Assembly: GCA_036522155.1 (NCBI GenBank)
Contig: DATDGI010000390.1
Span: 1 to 45,212 of the forward strand
Reading direction: 5' to 3'
From: UBA9676 sp036522155
GTDB taxonomy: Bacteria; Actinomycetota; Actinomycetes; Streptosporangiales; Streptosporangiaceae
Length of the DNA: 45,212 nucleotides
A program made the translations under genes and the position numbers. How positions within the stretch are numbered: the stretch's first letter is position 1; each line of letters begins with the position of its first letter. Of the stretch, positions 22,443 through 30,316 are shown in pieces. A model generated the notes under the pieces. That model worked only from the letters and a program-made list of their open reading frames with translations. It was not told where the DNA came from and ran no database searches.

Positions 22443-23353
22443 CCGCCCAGCAGACTCTGCGGCCGGTTTCCGAGGTTGACCCGGCGCTGCATCGCGCCCG
22501 GATCGAAGAGGCGGAGCAGCGGATGCGCCGCCGCGGCTGGCGGCGCCACCTGCCGCAGCGAGGGCATCTGGTCCTGCTGCCCCTGTCGATCATCATGGTC
22601 CTGCCGTTCGTCTGGATGATCCTCACGTCGTTCATGACCGACACCGAGGTCAACAGCATCCCCCCGTCGCTCTGGCCTCATCATCTGTACACCGGGGGGT
22701 ACTCGACCGTCCTGGCCAGCTCGGACTTCCCCTACTGGTTCCTGAACAGCCTGATCGTCTCCGGCGCCGCGGTCCTCGCCCAGCTGGTCCTGTGCAGCCT
22801 GGCCGGCTACGCGTTCGCGCGCATCCAGTTCCGGGGGTCCACCGTGATGCTGATCCTGCTGCTCGCGACGGCCCTCATTCCCTTCCAGCTGACGGTAATC
22901 CCCACTTTTGTGATCTTCCATGACATTGGGCTCATCAACACGCTGGGAGCGCTCATCGTGCCGCAGCTGACATCCGCGCTGGGCATCTATCTCATGTACT
23001 CGTTCTTCCAGTCGTTCCCGAGAGAGCTCGAGGAGGCCGGGCGCATCGACGGATGCGGCCGGCTCCAGGTCTTCTGGAAGATCGTGCTGCCGCTCGCGAG
23101 GCCGGCCCTGGCCGCCCTCGGGATCATCACGTTCATCTACGCGTGGAACGACCTGTTCTGGCCGCTGATCGCGATCACGTCCAGTCGCACGTTCACCGTG
23201 CAGGTGGGCCTCACCACGTTCCAGGGCGAACACATAACCCATTGGTCGGCCATCATGGCCGGCACCACCTTGACCACGGTGCCGGTGCTGCTTGTGTTCC
23301 TTGTCGGGCAACGCCGGTTCGTCCAGGCGATCACCGGAGCAGTCAAGGGATGA
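22439..23353 (+). CDS. ABC sugar transporter permease (MalG/UgpE-like)
   Basis: 304 residues from GTG 22439, which overlaps the preceding stop as GTGA; the frame is open far upstream but only as a shadow of the first permease. After a cytoplasmic N-terminus, six helices follow. The EAA loop reads RELEEAGRIDGCGRLQVFWK. The family C-terminus is FLVGQRRFVQAITGAVKG, and a mutated copy of that tail exists at 34683-34808. It forms the membrane channel with the first permease. Confidence 0.92.
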   Translation: MTAQQTLRPVSEVDPALHRARIEEAEQRMRRRGWRRHLPQRGHLVLLPLSIIMVLPFVWMILTSFMTDTEVNSIPPSLWPHHLYTGGYSTVLASSDFPYWFLNSLIVSGAAVLAQLVLCSLAGYAFARIQFRGSTVMLILLLATALIPFQLTVIPTFVIFHDIGLINTLGALIVPQLTSALGIYLMYSFFQSFPRELEEAGRIDGCGRLQVFWKIVLPLARPALAALGIITFIYAWNDLFWPLIAITSSRTFTVQVGLTTFQGEHITHWSAIMAGTTLTTVPVLLVFLVGQRRFVQAITGAVKG

Positions 23354-23391
23354 CCGGCGGCGGCCAGGGCTGACGATACAAGGAGGCCAAT

Positions 23392-24690
23392 ATGAAGCGA
23401 ATGGTGCTGGCCGGGATCGCGGCCCTGACCCTGGTGCTGGCCGCATGCTCGGGATCGAGCTCCTCGGGGACCAGCTCGGGGAAGATCACGCTCCAGTTCT
23501 GGACTGCGCAGACCCCGCCCACAACGCAGGTGATAGACAATCTCGTCAGCACCTTCAACGCCACGCACCCGAACATCGTGGTGCAGGCGAGCACCGGGGG
23601 GACCTCCACCGGAGATCTTCTCCCGAAGGTCACGACCGCGATCGCGGCCGGGACCGCTCCCGACATCGCGTACATCTACGGGTCCTACGCCGCCAACATC
23701 GCCCAGAGCGGCAAGACCGTGAACCTGGCGAACATCATCCACACGCCGGGATACGACTGGAACGACTTCTACCCGGCCTCGCAGCAGATCGTGTCGCCCG
23801 GAGGCAAGGTCATCGGGTTCCCCGCCCTCATCGACAACCTGTCGGTGATCTACAACAAGAAGCTGTTCGCCGCGGCCGGGGTCCCCGATCCGTCCCCCAA
23901 CTGGACCTGGGACCAGTTCCGCGCCACCGCGAAGAAGCTGACCAATCCGGCCAAGCACATCTTCGGCGTGAACTACCCCATCGGCGGGGACCTGCTCGAC
24001 ACGTCCTGGCGGTTCTTCCCCGGGCTCTGGCAGCGCGGCGGGCAGATCCTGTCGGCGAACCACAAGCAGGCGCTGTTCAACTCGCAGGCGGGCGTAGCGA
24101 ACCTGACGCTCTGGCAGCAGATGTCCACCGTCGACCATTCGGTGTACCTGGACCCGACGGCTACCAATGCCGAACCGTTGTTCACGAGCGGGCATCTGGC
24201 GATGTTCGTCAGCGGCCCGTGGGAGGTCCCGGTGCTCAACCAGGCGAAGGTCGACTGGGCGGACGTGCCGCTGCCGGCCGTGACCACCAACCACCAGACC
24301 GTGTCCGGGCCTGACAACTGGGTCATCTTCAACAACGGCCCCGCGCGGGTGAAAGCCTCCATCACGTTCCTGGAGTGGCTGGAGGCGCCGCAGCAGGAGC
24401 TGACGTGGTCGATCGGGTCCGGCTCGCTCCCGCTCCGGCCGTCCATCCTCAAGCTGCCGGGCTATCAGGAGTTCCTGAAGAAATGGCCGGGCATCGGGCC
24501 GATGGCCGCGAATCTGATGAACGCCAGGGAGGCGATGCCCACGCTGCCGCAGTGGCCGCGCGTGGTCAACGCCCTCGGCAATGGCATCGCCTCGGTGCTG
24601 CTCGGCCGGGCCACCCCGAGGGCCGCGCTTGATCAGGCGGCGCAGCAGGCGGACACGATCCTGAACGTGCCGGGTGCGCCCGGCGGGTAG
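23392..24690 (+). CDS. Extracellular sugar-binding lipoprotein of the ABC importer
   Basis: 432 residues. The signal peptide MKRMVLAGIAALTLVLAAC ends in a clear lipobox (LAAC, lipidated Cys 19), followed by a Ser/Gly linker. The mature part is a type 1 extracellular binding protein: ITLQFWTAQTPPTTQVIDNL, the TAPDIAYIYGSYAANIAQSG hinge region, NLSVIYNKKLFAAAGVPDP-SPNWTWDQF, and GHLAMFVSGPWEVPVL. Aromatic residues suited to oligosaccharide stacking are frequent. AAGGAGG precedes the ATG. It is third in the permease operon and converges on GH4. Confidence 0.93.
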   Translation: MKRMVLAGIAALTLVLAACSGSSSSGTSSGKITLQFWTAQTPPTTQVIDNLVSTFNATHPNIVVQASTGGTSTGDLLPKVTTAIAAGTAPDIAYIYGSYAANIAQSGKTVNLANIIHTPGYDWNDFYPASQQIVSPGGKVIGFPALIDNLSVIYNKKLFAAAGVPDPSPNWTWDQFRATAKKLTNPAKHIFGVNYPIGGDLLDTSWRFFPGLWQRGGQILSANHKQALFNSQAGVANLTLWQQMSTVDHSVYLDPTATNAEPLFTSGHLAMFVSGPWEVPVLNQAKVDWADVPLPAVTTNHQTVSGPDNWVIFNNGPARVKASITFLEWLEAPQQELTWSIGSGSLPLRPSILKLPGYQEFLKKWPGIGPMAANLMNAREAMPTLPQWPRVVNALGNGIASVLLGRATPRAALDQAAQQADTILNVPGAPGG

Positions 24691-24723
24691 CGGGTCACGT
24701 GGCTCTCCCCGGCCGGGTGACCA

Positions 24724-24738
24724 GGCGGCTCAGCCGCC
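24724..24738. terminator. Short hairpin between convergent binding-protein and GH4 genes
   Basis: GGCGGCT C AGCCGCC folds on itself and contains the GH4 stop codon. It is compact, but it is the only candidate in the 39-base gap. Confidence 0.3.
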
Positions 24739-26028
24739 GCGGAGCCCGGCCGGGATCAGCTCGCCGTGCGCGCCGATCAGCTCGTCGCACACGTGAACGA
24801 TCTCGTCGATGGATAGCGTGGCGGCCGTGCTGGGGTCGAGGAGCGCCGCCTGGTACACCAGGTCGCGGCGCTCCTCGAGCGCGGCCCGGACGGTCAGCTC
24901 ACAGACGTTCACATACAGGCGGTTGAGCGCGGCGAGCTGCGGCGGCAGGCTCCCCACGCGGGTGGGCTGGACCCCCGCACGATCCACGAGGCACGGCACC
25001 TCGGCGCAGCAGTCATCCGGCAGGTTGTCGATCGAGCCGCCGTTGCGGACGTTGCCGTAGACCATCCGGGGCGTCCCCGTCTCGATGGAGTGGATGATCT
25101 GCGGCGCGTACTCGGGGCCGCGTTCGAGTCCGAGCGGCTCGCCCGCCTGGAGCTTGCGCCGGGTCTCCGCGTAGGAGCCGAGGTTCCGCTCGCTGCGGTG
25201 CAGGTACTCGTTCACGGGGATCCGGAAGCGCCGGACCTGGTCCTCATGGGGAAGGAACCAGGGCACCAGGTCCGCGCTGTGCTCGCTCGACTCGGTCGGA
25301 AAGTAGCCAAACCGTTTGAGCATCTCCACCCGGACCCGCCGCCCGAGCCCATCCGGGTCGTCCTGGACGATCTGCCGGAGCCGTGGATAAAGGTCCTGCC
25401 CGCGGTGCTCCAGCCGCAGGATCCACGACTGGTGGTTGAGCCCGCCGGCGAGGTAGGCGATCTCACCGAAGGGGACATTCAGCAGCCCCGCGAGCTGCTG
25501 AGCGGTGTTTCCCGGCGACATGCAGACGCCGACGACACGCTGGTGGGGGGTCCCGGAGTAGATCGCCCACACCAGCGCCGCCATCGGGTTCGTGTAGTTG
25601 TAGAGCCAGGCGCCTGGCGCGACCTCATGCAGGTCGCGCGCCAGGCCGAGCAGCGGCGGGATCGTGCACAGGGCCCGGAAGATGCTCCCGATGCCCATGG
25701 TGTCCGCCATCGTCTGCCGTATGCCGTGCCGCCCGGGGATCTCGAAGTCGAGCCTCAGCCCCTCGTGCCCGCCGACCCGGATCATGCTGATCACGTGATC
25801 CGCTCCTTCGAGCGCCGCCCGGCGGTCGAGATGCGGCTCGATCGTGGCGGGCACCCCAAGGGCCCCCGCGGTCCAGCGCGCGATGGCCGCCGCGGTTTCG
25901 AGGCGCTCGCCGTCCACGTCAAACAGCGCGATCGTGGACCCGGCCAGCTCGTCGAAGCCGAGGATGTCGGCCAGCAGCTCCTTCGTGAATTCGGCGCTGC
26001 CGGCCCCGTTGAGCACGATCTTCGTCAT
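24730..26028 (-). CDS. GH4 family glycosidase with atypical CMSP motif
   Basis: 432-residue NAD- and metal-dependent glycoside hydrolase of family 4, which acts by C3 oxidation, elimination and reduction. It has the NAD loop IVLNGAGSAEFTKELLADIL, the DVDGER ribose contact, LYNYTNPMAALVWAIY and the metal-ligand His in GGLNHQSW. The four-residue specificity motif after VVGV, usually CHSV, CHEx, CHGx or CNxP, is CMSP here: the metal Cys is kept but the His is replaced by Met. It is about 50% similar by eye to the GH4 at 30317. ATG 26028 overlaps the upstream stop (TGATG). It is the last gene of the leftward operon. Confidence 0.87.
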   Translation of the reverse strand: MTKIVLNGAGSAEFTKELLADILGFDELAGSTIALFDVDGERLETAAAIARWTAGALGVPATIEPHLDRRAALEGADHVISMIRVGGHEGLRLDFEIPGRHGIRQTMADTMGIGSIFRALCTIPPLLGLARDLHEVAPGAWLYNYTNPMAALVWAIYSGTPHQRVVGVCMSPGNTAQQLAGLLNVPFGEIAYLAGGLNHQSWILRLEHRGQDLYPRLRQIVQDDPDGLGRRVRVEMLKRFGYFPTESSEHSADLVPWFLPHEDQVRRFRIPVNEYLHRSERNLGSYAETRRKLQAGEPLGLERGPEYAPQIIHSIETGTPRMVYGNVRNGGSIDNLPDDCCAEVPCLVDRAGVQPTRVGSLPPQLAALNRLYVNVCELTVRAALEERRDLVYQAALLDPSTAATLSIDEIVHVCDELIGAHGELIPAGLRGG

Positions 26029-27017
26029 CAGGCCGCCAGGTGTGGCAGGACGTGCTCCGCCCACAGGTCCAGCTGCGCCGTTGACGGCTCCAGCGTGTGG
26101 AGGATCAGGTACTCGACGCCGATGGCCAGCCTCGCCCGGAGCTTGTCCACGATCTCGGCGGGCGTGCCGGTCAGATACACCTGCTCGAAATACTCGAAGG
26201 GCCTGCCGCCTCCCATGATCGCCGCGTAGGCGTGCCGCTGCTCGGCGAGGGCCCGATCACGGTCCTGCGTGGGAACGAGATGGAGGAAGTTCTCATGCGC
26301 GACCGTGAACGTTCCCGGATCGCGGCCCGCCGCCTCGAGCGCGGGACGGATCTCGGCGAGATCTTCGGAGATCTGCGATGGAAGCGACGTCGGCCGCGCG
26401 ATCCACCCGTCGGAGGCGGCGATCCGCCGGAGAACCGCCGGGGCCAGCACGGGCCGCTCCGGGGAGGCGGCGTGCGGCAGCTGCCGGCCGCCGGCGCTCC
26501 ACAGGCACAGCGGCGAGCGCATCGCCGGGCCAACCGCCACGTCCCGCAGCTGGTAGTACCGGCCCTGATGCGTCACGGACTCGCCGGCGAGCAGCCGGCG
26601 CATGATCGCGATCGATTCGTCGGTCCGCCCGCCCCGTTCCGCCCGTTGCTGCCCGACGGCCTGGAACTCCCGGTCGTCCCAGCCCGTTCCCACCCCCAGG
26701 ATGTAGCGCTCATCGGCGAGGGCCTGGAGCGTGGCTACCTGTTTCGCCAGGACGACTGGCTGGCGGGTCGGCAGCACAAGAACCGAGGTGCCCAGGCGCA
26801 GCCGCGACGTCGTTGCGGCCACGTAGGTGAGCGAGAGGATCGGATCGAGCCACGGGACCGCGTAGAACCTGCTCTGGTGCAGCAGGTGATCGGTCGCCCA
26901 TACGGAGTCAAACCCCAGGTCCTCGGCGCGCCGCGCGAACGCCGCGAGCTCTGCTCCGGTGCGCCCCTGGTCCCCCGCGAACGTCGGCAGGAACACGCCC
27001 ACCCCCCGCAGGCCCAT
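26028..27017 (-). CDS. Luciferase-like (LLM) flavin/F420-dependent oxidoreductase
   Basis: 329-residue bacterial-luciferase-fold TIM-barrel oxidoreductase using FMN or F420. Landmarks: GVFLPTFAGDQGRTGAELAA, then ARRAEDLGFDSVWATDHLLH, TSRLRLGTSVLVLPTRQPVV, and ERYILGVGTGWDDREFQAVG with the phosphate loop. ATG 27017 overlaps the previous stop (TAATG) and the next gene (TGATG), so it is tightly coupled in an operon. F420 use is plausible in an actinomycete. It might oxidise a sugar, as F420-dependent glucose-6-phosphate dehydrogenases of this fold do, or be a monooxygenase. Confidence 0.87.
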   Translation of the reverse strand: MGLRGVGVFLPTFAGDQGRTGAELAAFARRAEDLGFDSVWATDHLLHQSRFYAVPWLDPILSLTYVAATTSRLRLGTSVLVLPTRQPVVLAKQVATLQALADERYILGVGTGWDDREFQAVGQQRAERGGRTDESIAIMRRLLAGESVTHQGRYYQLRDVAVGPAMRSPLCLWSAGGRQLPHAASPERPVLAPAVLRRIAASDGWIARPTSLPSQISEDLAEIRPALEAAGRDPGTFTVAHENFLHLVPTQDRDRALAEQRHAYAAIMGGGRPFEYFEQVYLTGTPAEIVDKLRARLAIGVEYLILHTLEPSTAQLDLWAEHVLPHLAA

Positions 27018-27937
27018 TAGCGGAGTCCCGCTTCCTTGAGCGCGCCATCCACGAGGTCGCGGGCATCTTTGGACAGCGGACGCAGCGGCGGGCGGACGTG
27101 GGCCTCGTCGATGACCCCCAGGCGCATGAGTGCGTGCTTGACGCGAGCGCGATAGTCGCGGACGGGCGGGGCGAAGATCGCGTCGCACAGGGGCTGGAGC
27201 ATGTCGCGGAGCGCGAACGCGCGGGGGAGATCATCCTCGCGCACGGCCCGGTGCATCTGGACCTGTTCGCGCGCGGCGAGCGTGCCAAAGCCGAGCAGCG
27301 CGCCCTCGGCCCCGAGGAGGTAAGCCTCAAGCAGGAAGTTGTCGTTGCCGTTCAGGACGGTGGGGCGGGAGGGCAGGGATTTCACCAGCCTCGCGGTCTC
27401 CACGAACCGCTTGGCGTCAAAGGACGCCTCCTTGATGGCCACCACGCCGTCGATGCTCATGATGCGCTCGATGGCCTCGGCCGGGAAGTTCACCCCGCCC
27501 AGGGCGGGCTGGAGCTGGAAGGCGATGAGCGGAAGACCGGAGGCCTCGGCCACCGCGCGGTGGTACGAGGCGGGAATCTCCGGGTCCATCGGTTCGCCCT
27601 GGTACGCGGAGATGGGGAAGACGAGCAGGGCGTCCGCCCCGGCCCGGGCCGTGTCGGCGGCCAGCCGGCGGGCCTGCTCGGTAAACGAAGCCGCGAGCCC
27701 GGCGACCACGAGCGCCCGGCCGCCGACCTGCTCGGCCACGATCTGGAGAACCCGCAGCCGCTCCTCCGGGAACAGGTGCGGTCCCTCGCCCGTGTCCACG
27801 TTCACGGCCAGCCCGCGAACTCCCTGGTCAGCAAGCCAGTTAACGTATCTTCGGAGGGACTCCTCGTCGATCGACGCGTCGCTCCGCATCGGCGTCACGA
27901 TGGCCGCGATCAAACCATTCAGGTCCGGCCGCTCCAT
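27017..27937 (-). CDS. DHDPS/NAL-family class I aldolase
   Basis: 306-residue Schiff-base aldolase or synthase of the dihydrodipicolinate synthase/N-acetylneuraminate lyase family. It begins GLIAAIVTPMRSDASIDEES, contains VNVDTGEGPHLFPEERLRVL, and has the Schiff-base lysine in VVAIKEASFDAKRF. The third-strand Tyr/Thr region reads GLPLIAFQLQPALGG, not the usual YNxP, so it is not a canonical DapA; a 2-keto-3-deoxy sugar acid aldolase is likelier. ATG 27937 has GAGGAGGAAGG immediately upstream. The start lies inside the 3' end of the molybdopterin gene. Confidence 0.87.
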   Translation of the reverse strand: MERPDLNGLIAAIVTPMRSDASIDEESLRRYVNWLADQGVRGLAVNVDTGEGPHLFPEERLRVLQIVAEQVGGRALVVAGLAASFTEQARRLAADTARAGADALLVFPISAYQGEPMDPEIPASYHRAVAEASGLPLIAFQLQPALGGVNFPAEAIERIMSIDGVVAIKEASFDAKRFVETARLVKSLPSRPTVLNGNDNFLLEAYLLGAEGALLGFGTLAAREQVQMHRAVREDDLPRAFALRDMLQPLCDAIFAPPVRDYRARVKHALMRLGVIDEAHVRPPLRPLSKDARDLVDGALKEAGLR

Positions 27938-30296
27938 GCCTTCCTCCTCTCGTGCGATCGCCTGGCACATCCCGCGGCGCGTCCCGGATGGCCCGCCAGA
28001 CCCGGTCCGGGCTCATCGGCATGTCGATGTGGCGGACACCAAGGTGGGAGAGCGCATCTATCACCGCGTTCTGGACCGCTGGCCCTGCTCCGATGGTGCC
28101 CCCCTCGCCGACGCCCTTGGCCCCCAAGGGGTTCCGGTCGGTGGGGGTCGCCAGCGGGACGGTGACGAACGCGGGGAGCTCCGCCGCGCTCGGCATCGCG
28201 TATGTGGCGAGGCTGGACGTCAGCGGATTGCCCAGCTCGTCGTAGACGAAGGATTCGAACAGCGCCTGGGCGGCGCCCTGCGCGATCCCTCCGTGGATCT
28301 GCCCCTCGACGAGCATCGGGTTGATGCGGCGCCCGCAATCGTCCACCGCGACGTGACGGACCAGCCTCGCCTTCCCCGTTTCGGTGTCGACCTCGACGAC
28401 CGCGACGTGGGCGCCGAAGGGATAGGTCGAATCCTCCATCTCGAAGTCGGCCTGCGCCCGCAACCCCGTCTCTGTGCCGGGCGGCAGAGATGAGGGGCCC
28501 GCGGCGGCGGCCGCGAGCTCGGCCCAGGAGAGCGACAGCTCCGGGGCCCCGCCGGCGCCGATCCGGCCGTCGAGGCGGCGCACGTCGCTCTCGCTGATCT
28601 CCAGCAGGTGGGCCGCCAGCCGCCGGGCCTTGTCCAGCAGGGCCACCGAGGCGCGGAGCACGGCCGACCCGCCGACCTGGAGGGACCGCGACCCCATCGT
28701 CCCCCCGCCGCGCGGGACGAGCAGCGTGTCCGAGTGCTTGACCGTGACGGCGTCGAACGATACCCCCAGGGTGTCAGCCACGATCTGCGCCCAGGCGGTC
28801 TCGTGCCCCTGTCCCTGGGGGCTGGTGCCGGTCAGGACGGTGAACCTCCCCTGATCGTCGGCCTCCACCGACGCGAACTCGCTTCCCCAGCCCGTGATCT
28901 CCACGTAGCTGCTGATGCCGATGCCGAGCTGCCACGTTTCCCCGTGGCCAATGCGCGCGGCCTGTTCCTGGCGCAGGTCGGTGTATCCGGCCGCACGAAG
29001 CGCGATGTCCAGGGCCCGGCCTGGGTCCCCGCTGTCGTAGGTGGCGCCGGTCGGGGTGCGGTAGGGGAATGCCTCGCGGGGGATGAAGTTGCGCCGCCGG
29101 ATCTCCGCGGGATCAATCCCGAGCTCGGCCGCCAGCATGTCCAGGGCGCGCTCCAGCAGCCACGTCGCCTCCGGCCGCCCCGCGCCCCGGTAGGCGCCCA
29201 CCGGAGTGGTGGTGGTCACGACCGAGACCGCATGGAAGTCGATCCGCGGGATCCGGTACGGGCCCGAGGCCATGAGGCCGGTGAGCGGCGGCAGCGTCGC
29301 GGCCTCGCTGGCGTAGGCCCCGATGTCCTGGATCACGAAGACACGCAGCCCGCGGATCCGTCCGTCCAGGGTGGCGCCCAGCTCAACGTGCTGCACCTGC
29401 CCGCGGCCGTGCGTCATGGCCACCATGTTTTCGCTTCGCGTCTCCGACCAGCGAACCGCGGTTCCCATCTGCCGGGCGAGCCAGGAGATCACGACGTGCT
29501 CGGGGTACGTCGGGATCTTCCCACCGAACCCGCCGCCCACCACCGCGGTGCGGACGCGCACCTGGGCGGGGTCCAGCCCCAGAACCTGGGCGACGATACG
29601 GTGCGTGTCGTGGGGTGCTTGCACCGAGGCCCACAGCGTGACCGATGGCTCACCGGGCCCGGCACCGGCGACGGCGAGAGCGCCGTTGGGCTCCATCGGC
29701 ACCGGCGCCACCCGCTGGTTGACGAACCGGGCCCGCACGACGATCTCGGCATCCTCGAGCGCGCCGGGATCCTCGGCCACGTCGTCGACGCGAATCGCGA
29801 GGTTGGAGCCGTGGGCCTGGAACAGGATCGGCGCGTCAGGTTCCAGCGCCGCCTCGGGATCGATCACCGGAGGGAGCGGCTCGTAATCAACGGCGACGGC
29901 GTCCGCGGCGTCCATGGCCTGCGCCCTGGTCTGCGCCACCACCACGGCCACCGGCTCCCCGACGAAACGGACCCGGCCGATGGCGAGCAGCGGCCTGGCG
30001 AACACCTCGGGACTGTCTTCCACGGGGGGCATGCGCAGCCCGCCCATATCCTCGGCGACGAGCACACCGACGACACCAGGCATCGCACGCGCCTCGTCCA
30101 CATCGACCGACCGGACGAGCGCGTGTGCTATCGGGGACCGGACGAACACCCCGTGAAGCGCCCCCTCGCACGGGACATCGTCCAGATACCGGGCCGCCCC
30201 GGTGAGCAGCGCACGATCCTCGCTGCGGAGCACGGGGCGGCCCAGCACCCGCCCGGGTGCGGGCACCTCCAGCAGGTCAGGAGCGTGGGCGATCAT
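27840..30296 (-). CDS. Xanthine-dehydrogenase-family molybdopterin subunit, without partner subunits
   Basis: 818 residues, large Moco subunit of the xanthine/aldehyde oxidase family. Features in order: GRPVLRSEDRALLTGAARYL, the GGGFGGK Moco motif (about 257-263), AYRGAGRPEATW near 368, SPQGQGHETAWAQIV, and the catalytic Glu segment AKGVGEGGTIGAGPAVQNAV. It is aldehyde-oxidase type, not the CO dehydrogenase type, which has AYRCSFR. The small 2Fe-2S and FAD subunits are not nearby, so the electron acceptor is unknown. The final 35 or so residues (after PDRVWRAI) are unlike the family and overlap the aldolase gene by 98 bases in another frame, suggesting loss of the original stop. Confidence 0.87.
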   Translation of the reverse strand: MIAHAPDLLEVPAPGRVLGRPVLRSEDRALLTGAARYLDDVPCEGALHGVFVRSPIAHALVRSVDVDEARAMPGVVGVLVAEDMGGLRMPPVEDSPEVFARPLLAIGRVRFVGEPVAVVVAQTRAQAMDAADAVAVDYEPLPPVIDPEAALEPDAPILFQAHGSNLAIRVDDVAEDPGALEDAEIVVRARFVNQRVAPVPMEPNGALAVAGAGPGEPSVTLWASVQAPHDTHRIVAQVLGLDPAQVRVRTAVVGGGFGGKIPTYPEHVVISWLARQMGTAVRWSETRSENMVAMTHGRGQVQHVELGATLDGRIRGLRVFVIQDIGAYASEAATLPPLTGLMASGPYRIPRIDFHAVSVVTTTTPVGAYRGAGRPEATWLLERALDMLAAELGIDPAEIRRRNFIPREAFPYRTPTGATYDSGDPGRALDIALRAAGYTDLRQEQAARIGHGETWQLGIGISSYVEITGWGSEFASVEADDQGRFTVLTGTSPQGQGHETAWAQIVADTLGVSFDAVTVKHSDTLLVPRGGGTMGSRSLQVGGSAVLRASVALLDKARRLAAHLLEISESDVRRLDGRIGAGGAPELSLSWAELAAAAAGPSSLPPGTETGLRAQADFEMEDSTYPFGAHVAVVEVDTETGKARLVRHVAVDDCGRRINPMLVEGQIHGGIAQGAAQALFESFVYDELGNPLTSSLATYAMPSAAELPAFVTVPLATPTDRNPLGAKGVGEGGTIGAGPAVQNAVIDALSHLGVRHIDMPMSPDRVWRAIRDAPRDVPGDRTRGGRHGAAGPEWFDRGHRDADAERRVDRRGVPPKIR

Positions 30297-30316
30297 GCCT
30301 GCGTCTGCGGCCCCAT

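Noticed and set aside
18432..24690. Sulfoquinovose (sulfo-EMP-like) pathway as an explanation for kinase, class II aldolase, ABC importer and LLM protein
   Set aside because: The AgaS-like SIS protein, GH114 and CHSV-type GH4 favour a galactosamine route; no sulfo-sugar isomerase or sulfoquinovosidase was recognised.
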